Origin: ZC4RG30 sp964455685
Lineage (GTDB): Bacteria > Pseudomonadota > Gammaproteobacteria > Steroidobacterales > Steroidobacteraceae
DNA length: 64,000 nucleotides
Reading direction: 5' to 3'
NCBI GenBank assembly: GCA_964455685.1
Contig: CAYVZE010000001.1
Coordinates: 1 to 64,000, forward strand
Below, in pieces: positions 1 through 9,047 of this stretch. The translations under genes and the position numbers were made by a program. Each line of letters starts with the position of its first letter. Position 1 is the stretch's first letter. Under the pieces are notes generated by a model, which searched no databases, was not told where the DNA came from, and was given only the letters and a program-made list of their open reading frames with translations.

Positions 1-574
1 TGTTGCCGTCGCAGATGCCCAGGTAGCGCACCAGCGTGTGCACCTTCTTCATGTAGGCGACGGCTTCCTTCGCCGAGCGCAGGTCCGGCTCGGAGACGAT
101 CTCCAGCAGCGGCGTGCCGGCGCGGTTCAGGTCGATGGCCGAGATGCCGCTGTAGCCCTCGTGCAGGCTCTTGCCCGCGTCCTCTTCAAGATGGGCGCGG
201 GTGATGCCGATGCGCTTGACCGTGCCGTCCTCCAGCAGAATGTCCAGATGGCCGTTGGCCACGATGGGCAGCTCGTACTGGCTGATCTGGTAGCCCTTGG
301 GCAGGTCCGGGTAGAAGTAGTTCTTGCGCGCGAACACCGAGCGGCGCGCCACGGTGGCCTCGATGGCCAGGCCGAACTGCACCGCCATGCGCACCGCCTC
401 GGCGTTGAGCACCGGCAGCACGCCCGGGTAGCCCAGGTCCACCAGGTCGGCCTGGGTATTGGGCTCGGCGCCGTAGGCCGTGGGCGAGCCGGAGAAGATC
501 TTGGTCTTCGTGGCGAGCTGGGCGTGGATCTCCAGCCCGATGACGGTTTCCCATTCCATGTCGTGCGCGCTCAT
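1..574 (-). CDS. gatB: Aspartyl/glutamyl-tRNA amidotransferase subunit B, partial (3' end outside window)
   Basis: GatB binds the misacylated Glu-tRNA(Gln) or Asp-tRNA(Asn) and carries out the kinase and transamidation steps using ammonia from GatA. The first 191 codons are visible on the minus strand and run off the left edge. They begin MSAHDMEWETVIGLEIHAQL, the conserved GatB N-terminus, followed by the YFYPDLPKGYQISQYE stretch of the catalytic core. The ATG overlaps the gatA stop codon by four bases (ATGA), so the two are translationally coupled. Gene order gatC-gatA-gatB is standard. Identity is near certain; only the length is unknown. Confidence 0.95.
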   Translation of the reverse strand, partial: MSAHDMEWETVIGLEIHAQLATKTKIFSGSPTAYGAEPNTQADLVDLGYPGVLPVLNAEAVRMAVQFGLAIEATVARRSVFARKNYFYPDLPKGYQISQYELPIVANGHLDILLEDGTVKRIGITRAHLEEDAGKSLHEGYSGISAIDLNRAGTPLLEIVSEPDLRSAKEAVAYMKKVHTLVRYLGICDGN

Positions 575-2037
575 GCGAACCCCGCCGCGAAGCCTTCCGG
601 CGCCTTCAGGTGGTGGTCGGTCTCCAGCTGGAAGCGATGCGCCGCGTTCAGCAGCCGGGCCTCGCCGAAGTGCGGGCCGATCAGCTGCACGCCCACGGGC
701 AGCCGGCCGGCGAAGCCGCAGGGGATGGACATGGCCGGCAGGCCCGCGAGGTTGGCACCGATGGTGTAGATGTCGTTCAGGTACATGGTGACGGGATCAG
801 AGGTCTTGTCACCGAGGCCGAAGGCCACCGTGGGACTGGTGGGCCCCAGCAGCAGGTCGACCTCGCCGAAGGCGCGCAGGAAGTCGCGGGTGATCAGCGC
901 CCGCACCCTCTGCGCCTTGAGGTAGTAGGCGTCGTAGTAGCCGGCCGACAGCACGTAAGTGCCGGTCATGATGCGGCGCTTGACCTCGGCGCCGAAGCCT
1001 TCGGCACGCGAGCGCATGTACAGGTCCTTCAGGTCCCTGGGGTCCTTGCAACGGTGCCCGTAGCGCACGCCGTCGAAGCGGGCCAGGTTCGAGGAGGCCT
1101 CGGCCGGCGCGACCACATAGTAGGTGGGCACGGACAGCGGCAGGCTCGGCAGGCTGACCTCGCGCACGCTGGCGCCCAGCTTCTGGAAGGTGGCCAGCGC
1201 CTCGCGCACCGGGCCCTCGACCTCGGGCGCCAGGCCTTCGCCGAAGAACTCCTTCACGATGCCGATCTTCAGGCCCGCCAGCGGCGCATCCAGCGCGGCG
1301 CGGTAGTCCGGCACCGGCTCGTCCACGCTGGTGGAATCCTTCGGGTCGAAGCCGGCAATGGCCTGCAGCACCAGCGCCGCGTCCTCGGCCGACACCGTGA
1401 TCACACCGCCCTGGTCGAGGCTCGAAGCGAACGCGATCATGCCGTAGCGCGACACCCGCCCGTAGGTGGGCTTGATGCCGGTGACACCGCACAGCGAGGC
1501 AGGCTGGCGGATGGAACCGCCGGTGTCGGTGGCCGTGGCCAGCGGTGCCAGACGCGCGGCCACTGCCGCCGCCGAGCCGCCGGAGGAACCGCCGGGCACC
1601 CGGCTGGTGTCCCAAGGGTTCTTCACCGGGCCGTACCAGCTGGTCTCGTTGGACGAGCCCATGGCGAACTCGTCCATGTTGGCCTTGCCGATCATCACCA
1701 TGCCGGCCTGGTTGAGCCGGGAGACCACGGTGGCGTCGTAGGGCGCGACGAAGTTCGACAGCATGCGCGAGGCGCAGGTGGTCAGCACCCCGGCCGTGCA
1801 GAAGATGTCCTTGTGGATCATCGGCACGCCGGTCAGCGGACCGCCCTCGCCCGCGGCCAGTCGCTTATCCGCGACAGCAGCCGCCTCGAGCGCCTGCTCG
1901 GCCGTGATGGTGATCAGCGAGTTGAGCGCCGCCTGCGAGGCTTCCGCGCGGCGCAGGGCCTCGCGGGTGAGCTCGACCGAGGAGAATCTGCGTGCCGCGA
2001 GCCCCTCCGACAGGGCCGCCAGGGTCGGCGCAGTCAC
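571..2037 (-). CDS. gatA: Aspartyl/glutamyl-tRNA amidotransferase subunit A
   Basis: GatA is the glutaminase of the GatCAB complex, releasing ammonia from glutamine for tRNA-dependent Gln/Asn synthesis. The 488-residue length is normal. The amidase-signature catalytic residues are visible: Lys76 in GVPMIHKDIF, Ser151 in PGGSSGGSAAAV and Ser175 in TDTGGSIRQPA, with the same spacing as the known Ser-cisSer-Lys triad. The start is a GTG overlapping the gatC stop (GTGA), and the stop overlaps the gatB start, so the three genes form one coupled operon on the minus strand. Confidence 0.97.
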   Translation of the reverse strand: MTAPTLAALSEGLAARRFSSVELTREALRRAEASQAALNSLITITAEQALEAAAVADKRLAAGEGGPLTGVPMIHKDIFCTAGVLTTCASRMLSNFVAPYDATVVSRLNQAGMVMIGKANMDEFAMGSSNETSWYGPVKNPWDTSRVPGGSSGGSAAAVAARLAPLATATDTGGSIRQPASLCGVTGIKPTYGRVSRYGMIAFASSLDQGGVITVSAEDAALVLQAIAGFDPKDSTSVDEPVPDYRAALDAPLAGLKIGIVKEFFGEGLAPEVEGPVREALATFQKLGASVREVSLPSLPLSVPTYYVVAPAEASSNLARFDGVRYGHRCKDPRDLKDLYMRSRAEGFGAEVKRRIMTGTYVLSAGYYDAYYLKAQRVRALITRDFLRAFGEVDLLLGPTSPTVAFGLGDKTSDPVTMYLNDIYTIGANLAGLPAMSIPCGFAGRLPVGVQLIGPHFGEARLLNAAHRFQLETDHHLKAPEGFAAGFA

Positions 2038-2324
2038 TCGATCACCTTCGGGACCAGGTAGAGGCCGGCCTCGACTTGCGGTGCATTGCGCTGGTAGAGG
2101 TCGCGCTCGATGACCGAGCTGACCTCGTCGGGCCGCAGGCGCTGCACCTGGCCTTTGAGCGGATGAGCCATCGGCTCCACGCCCGTCGTGTCGGCTTTTT
2201 CCAACTGGCCGACCATGTCGAGGATGCGGCCGAGAGTGCCGGTATAGGCGGGAATCTCATCGGCCGTCAGTTCAAGGCGCGCCAGCGACGCGATGGATTC
2301 GATCTGGCTGGGGGAAAGACTCAT
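2034..2324 (-). CDS. gatC: Aspartyl/glutamyl-tRNA amidotransferase subunit C
   Basis: GatC is the small scaffold that wraps around GatA and stabilises it on GatB. The protein is 96 residues, begins MSLSPSQIESIASLARLEL and contains the conserved DxVGQLEKADTTGVEPM-like segment. The frame stays open 15 codons further upstream, but that extension is not conserved in the family and lacks a ribosome site, so the ATG at 2324 is chosen. It is the first gene of the gatCAB operon, divergent from mreB. Confidence 0.93.
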   Translation of the reverse strand: MSLSPSQIESIASLARLELTADEIPAYTGTLGRILDMVGQLEKADTTGVEPMAHPLKGQVQRLRPDEVSSVIERDLYQRNAPQVEAGLYLVPKVIE

Positions 2325-2376
2325 GTGAAGGGGCGCAAACTTCGGAAAAAACAGCTTCAAATGATACACCGTCGCC

Positions 2377-2405
2377 TTGCGGAAGTCCTCCGGCCACTGT
2401 TAAAT
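2377..2405 (+). promoter_or_regulatory. Putative sigma-70 promoter of mreB
   Basis: TTGCGG (2377-2382) is followed by exactly 17 bases and then TTAAAT (2400-2405), about 53 bases before the mreB ATG. It lies in the 134-base gap between the divergent gatC and mreB genes. The match is moderate in a GC-rich genome and has not been tested. No equally good element was seen for gatC on the other strand, although TATCAT (complement of 2361-2366) could act as its -10 box. Confidence 0.4.
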
Positions 2406-2458
2406 TGGCGCCCGCTTCGCTTCCCACCTCTACGCCGGCCAAGGTTCCCAAAATCCCG

Positions 2459-3502
2459 ATGTTCAAACGCCTGCGCGGCTACTTCTCGAGCGACCTCTCC
2501 ATCGACCTCGGCACGGCCAACACGCTGATCTACGTGCGTGGCAAGGGCATCGTGCTCAACGAACCCTCCGTGGTCGCCGTGCAGGACGAGCCCACCCGGG
2601 GCGGCAAGATGATCATGGCCGTGGGTGCCGAGGCCAAGAACATGCTGGGGCGCACCCCCGGGCACATCACCGCGGTGCGGCCGATGAAGGACGGCGTGAT
2701 CGCCGACTTCACCTACACCGAGAAGATGCTGCAGTACTTCATCAAGAAGGTGCACGGCAACCGCTTCCTGCAGCCCTCCCCGCGCGTGCTGGTGTGCGTG
2801 CCCTTCGGCTCCACCCAGGTGGAGCGCCGCGCCATCCGCGAGTCGGCCGAGGGCGCCGGCGCGCGCTCGGTGACCATCGTCAATGAGCCCATGGCCGCGG
2901 CCGTGGGCGCCGGCCTGCCCACCCACGAGGCGCGCGGCTCGATGGTGCTGGACATCGGCGGCGGCACCAGCGAGGTGGCGGTGCTGTCCCTGAACGGCAT
3001 CGTCTACGCCAACTCGGCGCGCATCGGCGGCGATCGCTTCGACGAGGCGATCATGAACTACGTGCGCCGCAACTACGGCATCCTGATCGGCGAGGCCACC
3101 GCCGAGCGCATCAAGATCGAGATCGGCTCGGCCTACCCCGGCCAGCAGGTCAAGGAAATCTCCGTGAAGGGCCGCAACCTCTCCGAGGGCGTGCCGCGTG
3201 CCTTCACCCTCAACAGCAACGAGATCCTCGAAGCGCTGCAGGAACCGCTGCAGGGCATCGTCAGCGCCGTCAAGCAGGCGCTGGAGCAGACCCCGCCCGA
3301 ACTCGGCGCCGACGTGGCCGAACGCGGCATCGTGCTCACCGGCGGCGGCGCCCTGCTGCGCGACATCGACAAGCTGCTGATGGAGGAAACCGGCCTGCCC
3401 GTGGTCATCGCCGAGGACCCGCTCACCTGCGTGGCACGCGGTGGCGGCCGCATCCTCGAACTGATGGACGAGCTGGGTCCCGGGAACTTCGGCCTCGAAT
3501 AA
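2459..3502 (+). CDS. mreB: Rod shape-determining actin homologue MreB
   Basis: MreB forms membrane-bound filaments that guide lateral wall synthesis by the RodA/PBP2 elongasome. The product is 347 residues, the same length as E. coli MreB. It starts MFKRLRGYFSSDLSIDLGTA, an amphipathic membrane-binding helix followed by phosphate loop 1, and has LDIGGGTSEVAVLS as phosphate loop 2. The frame extends 18 codons upstream, but the family start is the ATG at 2459. It heads an operon that continues without a large gap through dacC. Confidence 0.97.
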   Translation: MFKRLRGYFSSDLSIDLGTANTLIYVRGKGIVLNEPSVVAVQDEPTRGGKMIMAVGAEAKNMLGRTPGHITAVRPMKDGVIADFTYTEKMLQYFIKKVHGNRFLQPSPRVLVCVPFGSTQVERRAIRESAEGAGARSVTIVNEPMAAAVGAGLPTHEARGSMVLDIGGGTSEVAVLSLNGIVYANSARIGGDRFDEAIMNYVRRNYGILIGEATAERIKIEIGSAYPGQQVKEISVKGRNLSEGVPRAFTLNSNEILEALQEPLQGIVSAVKQALEQTPPELGADVAERGIVLTGGGALLRDIDKLLMEETGLPVVIAEDPLTCVARGGGRILELMDELGPGNFGLE

Positions 3503-3514
3503 GGAGCGCTGCGC

Positions 3515-4450
3515 ATGGCCCTCGGCGGCGGCGCAATGAACCGGCCCTCGGCCCGCGACCTGGCGCCCGGGCCGCGCTGTTTCCTGTTCGCCATGCTCTC
3601 CCTGGTGCTGATGTACTTCGACCAGCGCGACGGCTGGGGCGATCGCATCCGCTACGGCCTGGCGGCCGTGGCGTATCCCATCCAGGTCACCATCGGCTCC
3701 CCGGGGCGCATGTGGTCGGCCACCCGCAACTACTTCCGCAGCCGCGGCGAGCTGCGCGAGGAGAACCGCGAGCTGCGCGAGAGGAGCCGCGAGCTGGCGC
3801 TGCGCGCCATGCGCTTTGAGGCGCTGGAGGCCGAGAACCTGCGCCTGCGCGGCCTGGTCGAGGCGCAGCCGCCGCTGGTGGAGAGAAGCCAGATTGTCAA
3901 TGTGGTCAATGCCGAGCTCGGCCGCCTGCGCCAGCGCCTGATCCTCGACGCCGGCGACAACCAGGGCCTGTACCGCTCGCAGGCCGTCATCGACACCCGT
4001 GGCCTGATGGGACAGATCGCCCGCGTCGGCCCGTGGAGCGCGGAACTCATGCTGATCACCGACCCGGAGGCGGCAGTGCCGGTCGAGGTGGTGCGCAGCG
4101 GCGTGCGCAGCATCGCCGTGGGCACCGGTGCCGCCGACTCGCTGGAGCTGCCGCTGCTGCCGGCCACCGCCGACGTGCGTGCCGGCGACGTACTGGTCAC
4201 CTCGGGCCTGGGCGGGGTCTTCCCTGCCGGCGTGCCGGTGGGCACCGTCACCGAGGCCCGCCGCGACCCCGACGAGCTGCTGGCCGTGGTGCGTGCCCGC
4301 CCTGCCGCGGCCATCGATTCCAGCCGCCAGCTGATGGCGCTGTGGTTCGCCCCCTCGCACCCCGCCGCGCCGGCCACCGCCGAGATGCTGCGTTCGCTGC
4401 CCGAGGCGCCGGTGGCCCAGCCCGTAACCGCCCCGCCGGAGCCGCGCTGA
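3515..4450 (+). CDS. mreC: Rod shape-determining protein MreC
   Basis: MreC is a periplasmic, membrane-anchored elongasome scaffold that activates PBP2/RodA. The 311-residue protein has one N-terminal membrane segment (about residues 20-33), then a Glu/Arg/Leu-rich coiled coil (roughly residues 68-118, with repeated ENRELRERSREL-type heptads) and the beta-rich MreC core. The C-terminus is Pro/Ala-rich, as is common. A second in-frame ATG at 3536 is possible. The stop overlaps the mreD ATG (TGATG), giving coupling. Confidence 0.95.
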   Translation: MALGGGAMNRPSARDLAPGPRCFLFAMLSLVLMYFDQRDGWGDRIRYGLAAVAYPIQVTIGSPGRMWSATRNYFRSRGELREENRELRERSRELALRAMRFEALEAENLRLRGLVEAQPPLVERSQIVNVVNAELGRLRQRLILDAGDNQGLYRSQAVIDTRGLMGQIARVGPWSAELMLITDPEAAVPVEVVRSGVRSIAVGTGAADSLELPLLPATADVRAGDVLVTSGLGGVFPAGVPVGTVTEARRDPDELLAVVRARPAAAIDSSRQLMALWFAPSHPAAPATAEMLRSLPEAPVAQPVTAPPEPR

Positions 4451-4929
4451 TGCTGGACAGTTCGCGCGAGTCACCACTGCTGGTCTGGGTCACCGTGCTG
4501 ATCGCACTGGTGCTGACCATGCTGCCCCTGCCCGAGTCGCTGGTGGCCTGGTGGCCCAACCTGCTGCTGCTGGTGGTGCTGTACTGGTCCACCATGACGC
4601 CGGCGGCAGGCGGCATGCTGGCGGGCTTCCTTGCCGGCCTGGCGCTGGACGTGCTGGGCGGCGCGCAGCTCGGCCAGCACGCCTTCGCGTTCACGCTGCT
4701 GACCTACTGCGCCATCAAGCTGCACCTGCTCACGCGCGCCAAGCCGCTGTTCGAGCAGGCCCTGTTCGTGCTGGTGGCGCTGCTGGCCTACGAGGCCATC
4801 CTGTGGGTCATCGACGGCGTGAGCGACCGCGGCACGGGCGGCTGGGTGCGCTGGATGCACGCGCCGGTGGGCGCGATACTCTGGCCCGTCGTGGTCGGCC
4901 TGCTGGGCCGGCTGCACGCCCCGCGCTAG
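4450..4929 (+). CDS. mreD: Rod shape-determining membrane protein MreD
   Basis: MreD is a small integral membrane subunit of the elongasome. It is 159 residues and largely hydrophobic, with about five membrane segments (starting LLVWVTVLIALVLTMLPLP) and a conserved WWPNLLLLVVLYWS segment. Its start codon overlaps the mreC stop by one base. Position between mreC and the PBP2 gene supports the assignment, because the sequence of this family is weakly conserved. Confidence 0.93.
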   Translation: MLDSSRESPLLVWVTVLIALVLTMLPLPESLVAWWPNLLLLVVLYWSTMTPAAGGMLAGFLAGLALDVLGGAQLGQHAFAFTLLTYCAIKLHLLTRAKPLFEQALFVLVALLAYEAILWVIDGVSDRGTGGWVRWMHAPVGAILWPVVVGLLGRLHAPR

Positions 4930-4944
4930 GAGGCATCCAGGGCG

Positions 4945-6858
4945 ATGGTCGGGCCGGTACGCATCAAGGACCACCAGCGCGAACAGCGCATCTTCTTCCA
5001 GCGGGCCCTGCTGGCCTCCGTGGTCATCGTCACGCTGACGCTGCTGCTGATCGGCCGGCTGGTGCTGCTGCAGGTGGTGCGCTACGACCAGTACAAGGCG
5101 CTGGCCGAGGTCAACCGCGCCCGCATCGAGCACATCCCCGCCAACCGCGGCCTGATCTTCGACCGCAATGGCCACGTGCTGGCCGAGAACCGCCCCAGCT
5201 ACCAGCTTGAACTCGTCCGCGAGGACGTACGCGACCTCGATGCCACGCTGCGCGGCCTGGTGGCCATCGGCGTGATCGCCGAGGAGCAGCTCGAAGACGT
5301 GCGCCGCGACGTGCTGGCGCGCCGGCCGTTCGAGTCCGTGGCCATCCAGCGCCGGCTCACCGACGAGCAGATCGCCGCCTTCGCCGTGCACCGCCACGAG
5401 TTCCCCGGCGTGGACATCCATTCGCGTTCCACCCGCCACTACCCGCATGGCTCCCTCGCCGTGCACGCGCTGGGCTACGTCGGCACCATCAGCGAGTCCG
5501 ACCTCAAGCGCATCGACGAGAGCGCCTACCGGGGCACCATGGTGATCGGCAAGCGCGGCGTGGAGGCGGCGCGCGAGGCCGAGCTGCACGGCGTGAACGG
5601 CTTCCGCGAGATCCTGGTGAACGCGCTGGGCCGCTCGGTGCAGGATTCCACCGACCTGAAGATCGCGCTGCGCGAGAAGAAGCCCGAGGCCGGCTCCGAC
5701 CTCATCCTGGCGCTCGACCTGGACACCCAGCGCGCCGCCGAGGAGGCCTTCGCCGGCCGTCGCGGCGCGGCCGTGGCGCTGGACCCGAACAATGGCGACG
5801 TGCTGGCCTTCGTCAGCCTGCCGGGCTTCGACCCCAGCCTGTTCGGCCGCGGTATCACCACGCGCGAGTACCGCGCGCTGGAGACCGACATCGACCGGCC
5901 GCTGTTCAACCGCGCCATCATGGGCACCTACCCGCCCGGCTCCACCGTCAAGCCGGTGCTGGCCATGGCCGGCCTGGCCTACAACAAGGTCGGCGAGCAC
6001 GACCACAAGTTCTGCCCCGGCTTCTACCAGGTGCCCAACAGCAGCCGTCGCGCCCGCGAGGGCCGCGGCGGCACCCACGGCATGGTGGATATCCGTACCG
6101 CCATCTCCAAGTCCTGCGACGTGTACTTCTACTCGCTGGCACTGGACCTCGGCGTGGACGCCATCCACGAGTTCCTCTCGCCTTTCGGCTTCGGCCGGCG
6201 CACCGGCATCGACATCGCCGGCGAGGTCTCCGGCATCCTCCCCTCCCAGCAATGGAAGCGCGAGCGCTTCAAGGAAGCCTGGTACCCGGGTGACACGGTC
6301 AACTTCGGCATCGGCCAGGGCTTCATGACCGTGACCCCCATGCAGCTGGCGCAGGTCACCGCGGTGCTCGCCGCCCAGGGCAAGGTCTTCCAGCCGCGGC
6401 TGGTCACCGGCATCCGCGATCCCAGGAACGGCGAGGTGAAGGTCATCGAGCCGATCGAGCTGCCGCACGTGCCGGGCGGCACGCCGCACCAGTGGGAAGT
6501 GATCATGGAGGGCATGCGCGAGACCATGCGCACCGGCACGGCCCGCGCCATCGCCACCTCGGCCGAGTACACCATGGCCGGCAAGACCGGCACCGCGCAG
6601 GTGTTCTCGGTGGCGCAGAACCAGAGCGTCAGCGCCGCGGTGCGCGAGGAGCGGCTGCGCGATCATTCCTGGTTCATCGCCTTCGCGCCGGCCGAGAACC
6701 CGCGGATCGCGGTGGCCGTGCTGGTCGAGAACGGCGGATTCGGCGCCAGCGCCGCCGCTCCCATCGCCCGCAGGATCTTCGATGCCTACCTGCTGCCGCG
6801 GCTGAAGCCCGCCGATACCGCGGCCAGCCCGACAGAACACGAGGGAGCCTCCCGATGA
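4945..6858 (+). CDS. mrdA: Penicillin-binding protein 2, elongation-specific transpeptidase
   Basis: PBP2 cross-links new peptidoglycan in the lateral wall together with RodA. The 637-residue protein has one N-terminal membrane anchor, a dimerisation/pedestal domain with the ANRGLIFDRNG motif, and a transpeptidase domain. The active-site motifs are visible: STVK (nucleophile Ser333, Lys336), SCD at 390-392 (the PBP2 form of SxN) and KTG at 547-549. It lies 15 bases after mreD, and its stop overlaps the rodA start (ATGA). Confidence 0.97.
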   Translation: MVGPVRIKDHQREQRIFFQRALLASVVIVTLTLLLIGRLVLLQVVRYDQYKALAEVNRARIEHIPANRGLIFDRNGHVLAENRPSYQLELVREDVRDLDATLRGLVAIGVIAEEQLEDVRRDVLARRPFESVAIQRRLTDEQIAAFAVHRHEFPGVDIHSRSTRHYPHGSLAVHALGYVGTISESDLKRIDESAYRGTMVIGKRGVEAAREAELHGVNGFREILVNALGRSVQDSTDLKIALREKKPEAGSDLILALDLDTQRAAEEAFAGRRGAAVALDPNNGDVLAFVSLPGFDPSLFGRGITTREYRALETDIDRPLFNRAIMGTYPPGSTVKPVLAMAGLAYNKVGEHDHKFCPGFYQVPNSSRRAREGRGGTHGMVDIRTAISKSCDVYFYSLALDLGVDAIHEFLSPFGFGRRTGIDIAGEVSGILPSQQWKRERFKEAWYPGDTVNFGIGQGFMTVTPMQLAQVTAVLAAQGKVFQPRLVTGIRDPRNGEVKVIEPIELPHVPGGTPHQWEVIMEGMRETMRTGTARAIATSAEYTMAGKTGTAQVFSVAQNQSVSAAVREERLRDHSWFIAFAPAENPRIAVAVLVENGGFGASAAAPIARRIFDAYLLPRLKPADTAASPTEHEGASR

Positions 6859-7994
6859 TCCGCGTCAACCCGGCCGATTCCACCGCCCGTCGCACGCTGG
6901 GCACCGTGGCGCGGCTGCTGCTGGCGCTGCAGCTGGACGGCCCGCTGCTCACCGGGCTGGGCCTGCTGTGCGCCTACGGGCTGGTGGTGCTGTACTCGGC
7001 CTCGGGAGAGAGCATCGACACCGTGCTGCGCAGCGCCGTGCGCCTGGGCATCGGCGTGGTGGCCATGGTGGCGCTGGCGCAGGTGCGCCCCTCGCAGCTG
7101 CGCAAAGTGTCGCTGTGGCTGTGGGGCGCCGGCGTGCTCCTGCTGGTGGTGGTCGACCTGATGGGCGTGATCGGCAAGGGCGCGCAGCGCTGGCTGGACC
7201 TGGGCTTCATCCGCTTCCAGCCCTCCGAGATCATGAAGATCGCCGTGCCCATGATGTGCGCGGCCTGGCTGCACGAGCGGCCGCTGCCGCCCTCGCCCGC
7301 CTCGCTGGGCGTCCTGGCGCTGATCATCTTCGTGCCCGCCGGCCTCACCGCCGCCCAGCCGGACCTGGGCACGGCCATCCTGATCACCATCGCCGGCGTG
7401 CTGGTGGTGATCATGGCCGGACTGTCGGCATGGTTCATGGCCGGCGCGGCGCTGGCCGGGGTGGTGGGCGCCTGGGTGGGCTGGCAGTTCCTGCTGCACG
7501 ACTACCAGCGCCAGCGCGTGCTGACCTTCCTCGACCCGCAGGCCGACCCGCTGGGCGCGGGCTACCACATCATCCAGTCCACCATCGCCATCGGCAGCGG
7601 CGGCGTGTTCGGCAAGGGCTACATGAACGGCAGCCAGGCGCAGCTGGAGTACCTGCCCGAGCGCCACACCGACTTCATCTACGCGGTGATCGGCGAGGAG
7701 CTCGGGCTGGTGGGCCTGGTCGTGCTGCTGCTGCTGTACCTGTTCATCGTCGGCCGCGCACTGTTCATGGCCTCGCAGACCCAGGACACCTTCGCGCGCC
7801 TGCTGGCGGGCAGCCTCGCGCTGACCTTCTTCGTGTACGTGTTCATCAACGCCGGCATGGTCAGCGGCCTGCTGCCGGTGGTGGGCGTGCCGCTGCCGCT
7901 GGTCAGCTACGGCGGCACCTCGATGGTGACCCTGCTGGCAGGCTTCGGTATCCTCATGTCGCTGTATTCGCACCGCAAGCTCGTCGGCTCGTGA
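6855..7994 (+). CDS. rodA: Peptidoglycan glycosyltransferase RodA
   Basis: RodA is the SEDS-family glycosyltransferase that polymerises lipid II during elongation. The 379-residue protein is polytopic, with about ten membrane segments. It carries the family signatures GKGAQRWLDLGFIRFQPSE and LPERHTDFIYAVIGEE (the latter with the essential Asp), plus a C-terminal PLPLVSYGGTSM loop. The ATG at 6855 overlaps the mrdA stop by four bases. Upstream in-frame codons belong to another reading of mrdA and were not used. Confidence 0.96.
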   Translation: MIRVNPADSTARRTLGTVARLLLALQLDGPLLTGLGLLCAYGLVVLYSASGESIDTVLRSAVRLGIGVVAMVALAQVRPSQLRKVSLWLWGAGVLLLVVVDLMGVIGKGAQRWLDLGFIRFQPSEIMKIAVPMMCAAWLHERPLPPSPASLGVLALIIFVPAGLTAAQPDLGTAILITIAGVLVVIMAGLSAWFMAGAALAGVVGAWVGWQFLLHDYQRQRVLTFLDPQADPLGAGYHIIQSTIAIGSGGVFGKGYMNGSQAQLEYLPERHTDFIYAVIGEELGLVGLVVLLLLYLFIVGRALFMASQTQDTFARLLAGSLALTFFVYVFINAGMVSGLLPVVGVPLPLVSYGGTSMVTLLAGFGILMSLYSHRKLVGS

Positions 7995-8021
7995 GCCGCG
8001 CCCTCTGGGGAGCCGTCCGCC

Positions 8022-9047
8022 ATGAAATTCCGCCTCTCCCTGCTTCTGCCGGCCTCGCTGCTCCCGCTCGCGCTGCACGCAGCGGCGCCGCAGCCTGCCC
8101 CGCTCGACATGACGCGCCCCGAGGTCATCGCCTTCGTGGGCGAGCTGGAGCGCGAGCATGGCTTCGACCGCCAGGAGGCGGTCTGGATCCTGCGCGATGC
8201 CGTGCCGCAGCCGCGCATCATCGAGATCATGCAGCGCCCGGCCGAGAGCACCCTGGCCTGGTGGCAGTACCGTGACCGCTTCCTGACCGACGAGCGCATC
8301 GACGGCGGGGTGCGCATCTGGCGCGAACACCGCGAGGATCTGGAGCGCATCGCCGCCCAGACCGGCGTGGCCCCGCAGTACATGGTGGCCATCACCGGCG
8401 TGGAGACCTTCTACGGCCGCATCACCGGCAACTACCGCGTGCTGGACTCGCTGGTGACCCTGGCCTTCGATTATCCGCGGCGCGCCGACTACTTCCGCCG
8501 CGAGCTGGTGCAGTTCCTGCTGCTGGCACGCGAGGAGAAGGTCGATCCCCGCTCGCTGAAGGGCTCCTACGCCGGCGCGATGGGCATCGCCCAGTTCATG
8601 CCCTCCAGCTACCGCCGCTATGCCGCCGACGGCAACGGCAACGGCACGCGGGATTTGTGGAACTGGAATGCCGACGTGTTCGCCAGCATCGCCAACTACT
8701 TCCGCGAGCATGGCTGGCGCCGCGGCGAACCGGTGCTGGCCGACGCCCGCCATGACTCGCCGCCCGACGACCCGGCCAGGGCCACCGCCACCCTGAACGA
8801 GACCGTGGCCGGCCTCGCCTCCCGCGGCTACCGGTTCGAGACCAGCCTGCCGGGCACCGCCAAGGCCATGCTGGTGCCGGCCGCCGAGCGCGACGGCACC
8901 CGCTGGCGGGTGGGCTTCAACAACTTCTATGTGATCACGCGCTACAACCGCAGCCTGCTGTACGCCATGGCGGTGCATGACCTCGCCACCGCCATCGAGA
9001 AGCGCTACCGCGAGACCACGCAGGCACGCACGGCCCCGGCCGAATGA
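8022..9047 (+). CDS. mltB: Membrane-associated lytic murein transglycosylase B
   Basis: MltB cleaves the MurNAc-GlcNAc bond of peptidoglycan with 1,6-anhydro product formation, for wall turnover during growth. The 341-residue protein has a signal sequence (MKFRLSLLLPASLLPLALHA) with no obvious lipobox cysteine, so it may be soluble periplasmic. The SLT-family-3 core shows catalytic Glu128 in GVETFYG, then GSYAGAMGIAQFMPSSYR and DLWNW. The stop overlaps the rlpA start (ATGA). Its place between rodA and rlpA is typical. Confidence 0.95.
   Translation: MKFRLSLLLPASLLPLALHAAAPQPAPLDMTRPEVIAFVGELEREHGFDRQEAVWILRDAVPQPRIIEIMQRPAESTLAWWQYRDRFLTDERIDGGVRIWREHREDLERIAAQTGVAPQYMVAITGVETFYGRITGNYRVLDSLVTLAFDYPRRADYFRRELVQFLLLAREEKVDPRSLKGSYAGAMGIAQFMPSSYRRYAADGNGNGTRDLWNWNADVFASIANYFREHGWRRGEPVLADARHDSPPDDPARATATLNETVAGLASRGYRFETSLPGTAKAMLVPAAERDGTRWRVGFNNFYVITRYNRSLLYAMAVHDLATAIEKRYRETTQARTAPAE

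Noticed and set aside
2357..4477. A 706-codon open frame antisense to mreB/mreC
   Set aside because: High GC leaves stop-free shadows opposite real genes. The translation is low-complexity (Gly/Ala/His/Arg-rich) with no domain, whereas the plus strand encodes clear MreB and MreC.
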